Of a stretch of 7,809 bases of DNA, positions 1-5,295 are shown piece by piece. Source of the stretch: Deltaproteobacteria bacterium (lineage in GTDB: Bacteria > Desulfobacterota > Desulfobulbia > Desulfobulbales > VMSU01); assembly GCA_021789795.1 (NCBI GenBank), contig JAJYJA010000114.1:1-7809 (forward strand). The letters run 5' to 3'. Made by a program: the position numbers and the translations under genes. The stretch's first letter is position 1; each line of letters opens with the position of its first letter. Below the pieces are notes generated by a model. It was not told where the DNA came from and searched no databases. It was given only the letters and a program-made list of their open reading frames with translations.

Positions 1-275
1 CCGGCGGCGCTCACCGTGTCCAGGTGTCCGACCACCAGCAGCCGGGGCCGACCGGGCCGGGGGAAGCGGGCTGAAAAGTTGGGCCGGCCTGGCGACACCT
101 CCCGCACCTGACAGGCAACCCCCTGCGCCCCGCAGAGCTGGGCCAGGAATTGGGCCAAGCCCAGTTCCGGGGCGATGGAATTGGTGTCCGTGGCCCCGGA
201 AGATTCACTGGGGATGCGGACCAGGGACTGGATCAGGCCGATGGCCTGGTGGCTGTCGATCATGCTGCTCTCCAT
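1..275 (-). CDS. M20-family metallopeptidase/deacylase, N-terminal part (cut by window edge)
   Basis: Reading the minus strand from the ATG at 275 gives 91 uninterrupted codons running off the left edge. The protein starts MESSMIDSHQAIGLIQSLVR, continues with IPSESSG and ends with LLVVGHLDTVSAA. An N-terminal 'LVRIPS' helix followed by hydrophobic-GHLDT is the entry to the zinc peptidase M20 fold (ArgE/DapE/ACY1/CPG2 relatives). H84 would be the first metal ligand and D86 the residue next to it in the active site. These enzymes cleave amide bonds of acylated amino acids or small peptides in the cytoplasm. The substrate cannot be told because the rest of the catalytic domain and the dimerisation domain lie outside the window. 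The start at 275 has AAGGGA (284-289) 8 nt upstream; an in-frame ATG at 263 with GGAGAG just before it is an alternative. It lies downstream of phoR on the same strand after a 123-bp spacer, so it could be read through from phoBR or have its own promoter. Confidence 0.72.
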   Translation of the reverse strand, partial: MESSMIDSHQAIGLIQSLVRIPSESSGATDTNSIAPELGLAQFLAQLCGAQGVACQVREVSPGRPNFSARFPRPGRPRLLVVGHLDTVSAA

Positions 276-283
276 TGTAACTA

Positions 284-289
284 TCCCTT
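284..289 (-). promoter_or_regulatory. Probable ribosome binding site of the M20 peptidase gene
   Basis: The minus strand reads AAGGGA followed by 8 nt and then ATG at 275. This supports 275 over the in-frame ATG at 263, although GGAGAG within the first codons could serve the latter. Confidence 0.45.
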
Positions 290-330
290 AAGATGGACGG
301 ACGCGAAACGGCGACCAATGCAACCCGATT

Positions 331-379
331 CCGCTTGCTCCCCGCCCAGGGCCGCCCGACTTTGCCGTTGGGCAAGCGG
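331..379. repeat. Nested inverted repeat in the phoR-peptidase spacer
   Basis: A perfect 8-bp inverted repeat, CCGCTTGC at 331-338 and GCAAGCGG at 372-379, encloses a second near-perfect stem (GCCCGAC 354-360 against GTTGGGC 367-373). It lies just downstream of the phoR stop codon in the transcribed direction, where a terminator is expected. No T-run follows on the minus strand, so it is not a classical intrinsic terminator. It may slow or protect the phoBR mRNA 3' end. Confidence 0.35.
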
Positions 380-398
380 CGGTTCACCCCTCGCCCCG

Positions 399-2201
399 TC
401 ATCCGGGGAGGCGGATGCTAAAGACGCTGCCCCGGCCCAGCTCGCTCTCCACCCCCACCGTGCCGCCGTGGGCCTGGACGATATGCTTGACGATGGCCAA
501 TCCCAGGCCGGTGCCGCCCAGCTTGCGGCTTCTGGCCTTATCGCTGCGGTAGAAGCGCTCAAACAGCCGGGGCAGGTGCTCACTGGCGATACCGCAGCCG
601 TCATCCCGCACCTGGATCAACACCTCGCCCCCGGCTCCCCGCCCGGCCTTGACTTGCACCTCCCCGCCCGCCGGGCTGTACTTGATGGCGTTGACCAACA
701 GGTTGGTCACCGCCTGCTCCATCAGCCGGGGATTCATGGCTAGGGTCAGTTCCGGCGGGCAGTCAAGGGTGATGGCGATCTCCTTCTCCTTGGCCCGCAT
801 GGCCGCCGAATCCAGGCAGTTTTGCAGGGAGGACTTCAGGGGGGCGACTTGCAGCTCGATCTCCTTTTGTTCCTCGTCCCGCTCGATGCGGGAGAGGGCG
901 AGCAGGTCATCGACGATGGCGTGCAGGCGGTTGGCCTGCTTCAAAATGATGCCGAGGAAGCGCTCCACGTCCTCGGGCCGGCCGGCGGCGCCGTCGCAAA
1001 TGGTCTCCACAAAACCCTTGATGGCGGTGATGGGGGTCTTCAGCTCGTGGGAGACATTGGCCACGAACTCCCGGCGCATGGTCTCCAGCCGCCGCAGCCG
1101 GGTAACGTCGTTTAAGACGACCAGCGCCCCACCGCGCCGGCCCTGGCTGTCCACCAGCGGGACGCCGCTGGCCTGGAAATGCCGCTGACCGGCCCCGTCG
1201 CCAAAGACGATCTCCTTGGCCGCCTGGGTCTCGCTCCTGGTCATCTCGCGGACGAACTTCATCAGCTCGGCGTGACGCACCGTCTCCACCATCGGCCTGC
1301 CGATCCCCCGCTGGGCCTGGACGCCCAGGAGCTTCAAGGCGGCCTCGTTTAAGCGCTCGATGCGCTCCTCGGCGTCGATCACCAGCACCGCCTCGACCAT
1401 GCTGGAGAACACCGCCTCCAGCTCGTTCTTCTGGCTGGTCACCGTCTCCATCCGCTCGCTTAGATCCTGGGCCATGCGGTTTAGGGCCTCGGCCAGGCCG
1501 GCCACCTCCCGCGACATCTCCCGGCCGCTCATGGCGATCTTGCGCTTGAAGTCGTGCTGACCGAAACGCTCCGCCACCCGCTGCATCTCCTCCAGAGGCC
1601 GGCTGATCCGGCGGGAGACCGACAGGGTGACCAAGACGGCCAGGACCACCACCACCAAGGCCCCCAAGACGATACGCCGCCAGATGTCAGACAGGATCCT
1701 GGCCACCGGGGTCATGGGAATCGACAGCCGCACCACCCAGGCCACCCCCGGCGGCCCGGACCCGGTCACGGGCCTCGGCGCCGGCAGCGCCAGATAAAAC
1801 ATCTCCCTGGCCACCGTCTTGCTCAGCCGGGAGGCGACCCCCACCCGGCCCGCCAAGGCGACGGCCACCTCCGGACGGCGGGCGTGATTTTCCATCCGTT
1901 CCGGATCGGCCATCGAGTCGGCCACCACCCGGCCGTCGGGCATAATCACCGTCAACCTGGCCTCGCCCTCCTGGCTCAAGACCCGGCAGAGCCGGCGCAG
2001 GGCGGCCTCGTCCCCCTTAGCCAGCGGCCCGACCAACTGGGCGGCGATCAACTGGGCCCGGGCCCGGAGATCGTCTTCAGTCCGGGCGATGGAGAAGGTA
2101 TAGGTGTACCGGGTGGCAAAGGCAGTCACCCCCACCACGGTGGCGATCATCACCAACACCAGGGGCGGGAACATCTGCCACAACAGCCGCTTACGCCGCA
2201 C
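399..2201 (-). CDS. phoR: Phosphate-responsive sensor histidine kinase PhoR
   Basis: This is a 600-residue membrane histidine kinase that would phosphorylate PhoB when phosphate is low. In order: a transmembrane helix at about 11-30; an extracytoplasmic region of about 145 residues (31-177); a second helix at about 178-196; a HAMP linker at about 197-250; a PAS domain at about 257-368 (SSMVEAVLVID...LNEAALKLLG...VVLNDVT); a HisKA domain with VSHELKTP, phospho-acceptor H385; and a HATPase domain with N box NLLVNAIKYSP (N500, N504), DDGCGI (533-537) and GGTGLGL (562-568). All catalytic motifs are intact. The start is GTG at 2201, 3 nt after the phoB stop, with GGGGGTGAG just upstream, implying translational coupling. 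The order TM-sensor-TM-HAMP-PAS-kinase is that of Bacillus-type PhoR; enterobacterial PhoR lacks the large outer domain. Family knowledge alone cannot exclude a PhoR-like kinase with another signal, but the fusion-tight phoB and divergent pst operon make the assignment strong. Confidence 0.93.
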   Translation of the reverse strand: MRRKRLLWQMFPPLVLVMIATVVGVTAFATRYTYTFSIARTEDDLRARAQLIAAQLVGPLAKGDEAALRRLCRVLSQEGEARLTVIMPDGRVVADSMADPERMENHARRPEVAVALAGRVGVASRLSKTVAREMFYLALPAPRPVTGSGPPGVAWVVRLSIPMTPVARILSDIWRRIVLGALVVVVLAVLVTLSVSRRISRPLEEMQRVAERFGQHDFKRKIAMSGREMSREVAGLAEALNRMAQDLSERMETVTSQKNELEAVFSSMVEAVLVIDAEERIERLNEAALKLLGVQAQRGIGRPMVETVRHAELMKFVREMTRSETQAAKEIVFGDGAGQRHFQASGVPLVDSQGRRGGALVVLNDVTRLRRLETMRREFVANVSHELKTPITAIKGFVETICDGAAGRPEDVERFLGIILKQANRLHAIVDDLLALSRIERDEEQKEIELQVAPLKSSLQNCLDSAAMRAKEKEIAITLDCPPELTLAMNPRLMEQAVTNLLVNAIKYSPAGGEVQVKAGRGAGGEVLIQVRDDGCGIASEHLPRLFERFYRSDKARSRKLGGTGLGLAIVKHIVQAHGGTVGVESELGRGSVFSIRLPG

Positions 2202-2204
2202 CCC

Positions 2205-2894
2205 TCACCCCCGGAAACGGTAGCCGATGCCGCGCACCGTCTCGATCACGCCCTGTCGGGCGCCGAGCTTCTTGCGCAAGGAGGCGATCTGCACATCCAC
2301 CGTGCGGTCGGTGACCGCGATGGCGCCCTCGTGCACCGCCGCAAGGATCTGATCCCGGGAGAATACCCAGCCCGGCTTGGCGGCCAGGAAGGCCAGGATC
2401 CTGAACTCGGTGGCGGTGAGCATCACCAGCTGGCCGGCGACCCGGGCCTCATGGCGGCTCACGTCCAGCTCCAGGCCCTCGCGGGCGATCACCTGCCCCT
2501 CCGCTTCCTCCTTCCGGGCGGCCTGCCGCCTAAGCACCGCCCTTAGCCTAGCGATCAGCACCCGGGGGCTAAAGGGCTTGGGGATATAGTCGTCCGCCCC
2601 CAGGTTCAAACCGTTGACCACGTCCGCCTCCTCGCCCCGGGCGGTGAGCATCACCACTGGCAATAATCTGGTGTTTTCGTTAGACTTCAACCTCTCGCAG
2701 ATACTAAAACCGTCCATGCCGGGCAGCATGACATCGAGCAGAAACAGCCCCGGACAACCGTCTGGCAGGGCGGCGAACATCTCCTCGCCACTGGCGAAGC
2801 CCCGTACCGCCAAACCCTCCTTGGCCAAGTTGTAATAGATCAGGGCCAGGATGTCCTCCTCGTCCTCCACCACCCACACCGTCGTCTGTCCCAT
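2205..2894 (-). CDS. phoB: Phosphate regulon response regulator PhoB (OmpR family)
   Basis: This is a 229-residue cytoplasmic transcription factor. The receiver domain (1-122) has the acidic pocket E10/D11/D12, phospho-acceptor D54 in FLLDVMLPGMDG, T84 in VMLTA and K106 in IPKPFSP, so it should be phosphorylatable. A linker of about 12 charged residues leads to an OmpR-type winged helix (about 134-229). The recognition region reads TDRTVDVQIASLRKKLG and the wing ends TVRGIGYRF, both typical of PhoB/PhoP. Length matches the family (E. coli PhoB is 229 residues). The ATG at 2894 opens the protein at the conserved 'VWVVEDEEDI' strand. Upstream on the minus strand are AAGG 4 nt away and a better GGAGGG about 12 nt away, so the ribosome site is imperfect. 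It is first in the phoB-phoR operon and diverges from pstS, its expected main target. Phased direct repeats at 3085-3123 and 3260-3287 are candidate binding sites. Confidence 0.95.
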   Translation of the reverse strand: MGQTTVWVVEDEEDILALIYYNLAKEGLAVRGFASGEEMFAALPDGCPGLFLLDVMLPGMDGFSICERLKSNENTRLLPVVMLTARGEEADVVNGLNLGADDYIPKPFSPRVLIARLRAVLRRQAARKEEAEGQVIAREGLELDVSRHEARVAGQLVMLTATEFRILAFLAAKPGWVFSRDQILAAVHEGAIAVTDRTVDVQIASLRKKLGARQGVIETVRGIGYRFRG

Positions 2895-2922
2895 GCCGCC
2901 TTAAGTCCCTCCCGCAAAAAGA

Positions 2923-3077
2923 TGATGGTCTCGCAAAAAGGTAGCCGATGGCTAAGCAAAATGGCCGATATACAAGGCGCGGGGTGTGTTTGGCGAGTGA
3001 GGGCCATACATATGGGTATGCCGAACGAGCCAAACCGCCCCGCAACGCAGTAGATCGGTCTTTTTGCGACGCCATCA
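2923..3077. repeat. 155-bp imperfect palindrome, REP/MITE-like element
   Basis: The ends are inverted copies matching at 16 of 18 positions: left 2923-2940 (TGATGGTCTCGCAAAAAG) and the complement of right 3060-3077 (TGATGGCGTCGCAAAAAG). Inside, CCGAT at 2965-2969 faces ATCGG at 3054-3058, GCGGGG...TTTGGC (about 2979-2993) faces GCCAAACCGCCCCGC (3029-3043), and CATAC (3005-3009) faces GTATG (3016-3020) at the apex. About 23 extra bases after the left terminal repeat are unpaired. The whole segment can therefore fold into one long hairpin as DNA or RNA. It has no convincing coding frame. Its form resembles non-autonomous, transposase-mobilised palindromes or large REP sequences. Whether it is repeated elsewhere in the genome cannot be seen from here. 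It lies only 28 bp upstream of the phoB start codon. Confidence 0.7.
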
Positions 3078-3084
3078 AAGATCC

Positions 3085-3123
3085 TTAACCGAAAAATCAT
3101 TCCCCCTTCATCATCCGTTAACA
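3085..3123. promoter_or_regulatory. Candidate PhoB binding site, phoB-proximal (11-bp phased repeats)
   Basis: Hexamers related to TTAACA recur exactly every 11 bp: TTAACC at 3085, ATCATT at 3096, TTCATC at 3107 and TTAACA at 3118. Tandem OmpR-family dimers bind direct repeats with this spacing. The outer two units match well and the middle two weakly. The position, upstream of phoB and just outside the palindrome, suits autoregulation of phoBR. A weak minus-strand -10-like TTTGAT lies at 3074-3079, inside the right terminal repeat of the palindrome. A 7-bp inverted repeat (CCCCCTT 3102-3108 and AAGGGGG 3124-3130) overlaps the site. Confidence 0.45.
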
Positions 3124-3134
3124 AAGGGGGTCTA

Positions 3135-3184
3135 AGCTGCGACTGTCTTCGGGGCCAACCTCAAGCCCTAAAAGACGAACAGCT
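3135..3184. repeat. Stepped inverted repeat between the two Pho-box clusters
   Basis: AGCTG (3135-3139) pairs with CAGCT (3180-3184) and GTCTT (3145-3149) with AAGAC (3172-3176), separated by an internal loop, so a stem of two 5-bp steps is possible. There is no open frame with a ribosome site here. No function is assigned. The remainder, 3185-3259, shows no gene or clear structure and becomes AT-rich toward the pst promoter. Confidence 0.25.
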
Positions 3185-3259
3185 GCAAGCGCCCGTCTGG
3201 TGGCCACCATACGCAAATGCCCGCGCAAAATGAACCGTTTTCACACCGCTCATCAAAAT

Positions 3260-3302
3260 TTAATGTTATTTTAACCAAATCTTAACAATGTAAGGCTATC
3301 TT
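3260..3302 (+). promoter_or_regulatory. pst operon promoter: three-unit Pho box plus -10
   Basis: Three direct repeats at strict 11-bp spacing, TTAATG (3260-3265), TTAACC (3271-3276) and TTAACA (3282-3287), each separated by 5 bp of AT-rich DNA, are followed after 9 bp by TATCTT (3297-3302), a 4-of-6 match to the sigma-70 -10. There is no good -35. This is the layout of PhoB-dependent promoters, where the Pho box replaces the -35 and ends about 10 bp from the -10. The hexamers resemble the TTAACA units of Bacillus PhoP boxes more than enterobacterial CTGTCAT. The predicted transcript start is near 3309, leaving a leader of about 93 nt before pstS. Confidence 0.68.
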
Positions 3303-3306
3303 AATC

Positions 3307-3364
3307 GGCAACCAGGATCTTGACGGCCAGCGGCCCGACCCGGCCCCGGCAAGCCCAGGTTGCC
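3307..3364 (+). promoter_or_regulatory. Possible 5'-end stem in the pstS mRNA leader
   Basis: GGCAACC (3307-3313) and GGTTGCC (3358-3364) form a perfect 7-bp inverted repeat that closes a GC-rich interior, with an inner imperfect pair between CTTGACGG (about 3319-3326) and CCGGCAAG (about 3346-3353). If transcription starts near 3309, most of the outer stem lies at the extreme mRNA 5' end, a position known to protect transcripts. It does not cover the ribosome site at 3388-3393. Confidence 0.3.
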
Positions 3365-3387
3365 ATATTTGTCGCAACTTCAAGCCA

Positions 3388-3393
3388 AAGGAG
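3388..3393 (+). promoter_or_regulatory. Ribosome binding site of pstS
   Basis: AAGGAG followed by 8 nt and ATG at 3402. It is the best Shine-Dalgarno sequence in the window and fixes the pstS start, excluding an in-frame TTG at 3360 that lacks one. Confidence 0.85.
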
Positions 3394-3401
3394 AAACTGT
3401 C

Positions 3402-4235
3402 ATGGGTAAGTTGTCAAAAATGGTCTCGATCATTTCGTTAATCGGCGCTTTTTGCGCCCCTGCCGCCTTTGCCGCCGGCAACTCGATCACCCTCATGGGC
3501 TCGACCGCCCTGCAACCGCTGGCGGAGCAGGCGGCCAAGACCTTCATGGAGAAAAAACCCGAGGCCCGGGTGCTGGTGCAGGGCGGCGGCAGCGGCACCG
3601 GCCTGACCCAGGTGGCTCAAGGCGGGGCGGATATCGGCAACTCTGACATCTTCGCCGAGGAGAAGGCGGACATCAACGCCAAGCAACTGGTGGATCACAA
3701 GGTGTGCGTGGTCGGTTTCGCCACCGCCGTCAACCCCAAGGTGACGGTGACCAGCCTTACCCAGCAGCAGCTGATCGACATCTTCTCCGGCAAGGTCACC
3801 AACTGGAAGGAGGTGGGCGGCAACGACCAGAAGATCGTGATCATCAACCGTCCCAAGTCGTCCGGCACCCGGGCCACTTTCAAGAAGTACGCCTTGAAGG
3901 GCACCGAGGAGGCCTCCGGCCTGTCGCTGACCGAGGACTCCTCGGGCACCGTGCGCAAGACCATTGCCGAGACCCCGGGGGCGGTGGGCTATCTGGCCCT
4001 GTCCTACATCGATCCCAGCATCAAGGCCCTGGAGTTCAACGGGGTGGCCGCCACGGTGGCCAACATCACCGACGGCAAGTACCCGGTCTGGTCCTACGAA
4101 CATATGTACACCAAGGGCGAGCCCAGCGGGGTGGCCAAGGAGTTCCTGGGCTACATGATGGGCCCGGAGGTGCAGGGCAAGCTGGTTGCCGCCCTGGGCT
4201 ATATCCCGGTCTCGGAGATGAAGACCTCTCGCTAA
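3402..4235 (+). CDS. pstS: Phosphate ABC transporter substrate-binding protein PstS
   Basis: This is a 277-residue periplasmic phosphate-binding protein delivering phosphate to PstCA. It has a signal peptide with K3 and K6, a hydrophobic stretch at about 7-21 and a signal peptidase I site AFA|AG after residue 24. C18 is preceded by F17, so there is no lipobox and the mature protein should be soluble. Ligand-binding motifs follow the PstS pattern: GST (33-35), GGGSGTG (61-67), GNSD with D82, and RPKSSGTR (150-157), supplying Ser, Thr, Asp and Arg contacts to phosphate. The segment IFSGKVTNWKEVGG (127-140) is a family hallmark. The length is that of the short PstS class, below the 346-residue E. 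coli precursor. It is the first gene of the pst operon, behind the Pho box, with the strongest ribosome site here and a terminator-like hairpin after it, so it should be made in excess over the membrane subunits. Anions such as molybdate are bound by related folds, but the operon settles phosphate. Confidence 0.95.
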   Translation: MGKLSKMVSIISLIGAFCAPAAFAAGNSITLMGSTALQPLAEQAAKTFMEKKPEARVLVQGGGSGTGLTQVAQGGADIGNSDIFAEEKADINAKQLVDHKVCVVGFATAVNPKVTVTSLTQQQLIDIFSGKVTNWKEVGGNDQKIVIINRPKSSGTRATFKKYALKGTEEASGLSLTEDSSGTVRKTIAETPGAVGYLALSYIDPSIKALEFNGVAATVANITDGKYPVWSYEHMYTKGEPSGVAKEFLGYMMGPEVQGKLVAALGYIPVSEMKTSR

Positions 4236-4276
4236 GCGAGACCCGGCTCGACAAGCAAGTAGCCAAACCAAGCGTA

Positions 4277-4323
4277 AGCCGCCCAGGGGCAGGAGAGTAT
4301 CCGACCTCGGGCGGCTCGTTTTT
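4277..4323 (+). terminator. Terminator-like hairpin between pstS and pstC (probable attenuator)
   Basis: AGCCGCCC (4277-4284) and GGGCGGCT (4309-4316) form a perfect 8-bp GC-rich stem. AGG (4285-4287) and CCT (4305-4307) can extend it past a one-base bulge. It is followed by CG and five T residues (4319-4323). This is an intrinsic terminator with a largish loop and a short T-run, so it is likely to be leaky. It sits inside the operon, before pstC, where partial termination would favour pstS mRNA. Confidence 0.65.
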
Positions 4324-4341
4324 GCCCCTCACCCCAAAACC

Positions 4342-5295
4342 ATGCCCGACCTACCACCCAGCGGCCAATCCATCCTGCGCAGCGCCCGAGGCAGCAGCCA
4401 CTTCCTGCGCGAGACCCTGGGCCGCTACTACGCCACCCTGTGCGGCGACCTGATCATCCTGCTCACCGTGACCATGGTCGCCTTCATCACCTTCAAGGGC
4501 CTGGCCGCCTTCACCGGCCCGCACCCCCTCTCGCCGCTCAAATTCCTGTTCTCGAGCCACTGGCAGCCGGACGCCGGCCCGGACGAGGGTGGCCCGCAGT
4601 TCGGAACCCTGGTCTTTCTCCTGGGCTCGGTGAGCGTCTCCGGGCTGGCGGTACTTCTGGCCGCCCCCCTGGCGATCGCGGCCTCGATCCTGATCTCGGT
4701 AATCGCCCCCCGGGCGGGGGAAAACTTCTTCCGCCCGGTGCTCGAACTCTTCACCGGCATCCCCTCGGTGGTGTACGGCTGGGTGGGGCTGAGCCTCCTG
4801 GTGCCCTTTATCCGCAACCAGTTCGGAGGACTGGGCTTCAGTCTCCTGGCCGGCGGCCTGGTCTTGGCGCTGATGATCCTGCCCACCATCACCACCCTGG
4901 CCACCGACGCCTTGCAAAACCTGCCCGGCTCGTTACTGGAGGGCTCCTACGCCCTGGGCGCCACCCGCTGGCAGACCATCCACCGCATCCTCTTGCCGGC
5001 GGCCCGGCCCCGGATCCTGATCGGGGTGACCCTGGGAATGACCAGGGCCTTCGGCGAGGCCCTGGCGGTGCAGATGGTGATTGGCAACAGCGTCCGCCTC
5101 CCCGACTCGCTGCTCAACCCCATGAGCACCATCACCAGCGTCATCACCATGGACATGGGCAACACGGTCAAGGGCTCGGCCTGGAACAACGCCCTGTGGA
5201 GCATGTCCCTGCTGCTTTTAGCCATCACCTTTGGCTTTATCGTCATCATCAAACGGCTTGGCCCCCAGGACACGAAGAATGGCAACCACTTCTGA
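4342..5295 (+). CDS. pstC: Phosphate ABC transporter permease PstC
   Basis: This is a 317-residue inner-membrane permease that forms the phosphate channel with PstA. A cytoplasmic N-terminus (1-34) leads to a first membrane helix at about 35-56, a periplasmic loop (57-87), then further helices at about 88-120, 130-155, 165-188, 227-247 and 284-304, a six-helix pattern. The EAA loop that docks on PstB is visible at 200-219 (EGSYALGATRWQTIHRILLP), with the invariant G and the I-LP ending. The segment ELFTGIPSVVYGWVGL (135-150) is typical of PstC. The start is ATG at 4342. No Shine-Dalgarno precedes it (the 20 bases before are C/A/T-rich), no other start codon lies upstream in frame, and downstream ones fall in the first helix. 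It lies 106 bp after pstS, beyond the hairpin, and overlaps pstA by 17 nt. Intact. Confidence 0.94.
   Translation: MPDLPPSGQSILRSARGSSHFLRETLGRYYATLCGDLIILLTVTMVAFITFKGLAAFTGPHPLSPLKFLFSSHWQPDAGPDEGGPQFGTLVFLLGSVSVSGLAVLLAAPLAIAASILISVIAPRAGENFFRPVLELFTGIPSVVYGWVGLSLLVPFIRNQFGGLGFSLLAGGLVLALMILPTITTLATDALQNLPGSLLEGSYALGATRWQTIHRILLPAARPRILIGVTLGMTRAFGEALAVQMVIGNSVRLPDSLLNPMSTITSVITMDMGNTVKGSAWNNALWSMSLLLLAITFGFIVIIKRLGPQDTKNGNHF

Noticed and set aside
276..330. A possible promoter for the M20 gene (minus-strand TTGCAT)
   Set aside because: No -10-like hexamer occurs at 16-19 bp from it.
1554..2546. A 330-codon plus-strand open frame opposite phoR and phoB
   Set aside because: Its composition (H, P, G, Q, R runs) is that of a shadow frame, and it spans the junction of two real genes.
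2704..3124. Two minus-strand frames (94 and 124 codons) extending from phoB into the intergenic region
   Set aside because: They are out of frame with phoB, cross the palindromic element, and show no protein-like features.
3360..3401. An upstream in-frame TTG start for pstS
   Set aside because: It would add 14 residues before the signal peptide and lacks a ribosome site, while ATG 3402 has AAGGAG at ideal spacing.
3438..4271. A 277-codon minus-strand frame opposite pstS, and a similar plus-strand frame at 4440-5468 within pstC/pstA
   Set aside because: Both overlap conserved transporter genes entirely and show only GC-bias composition.
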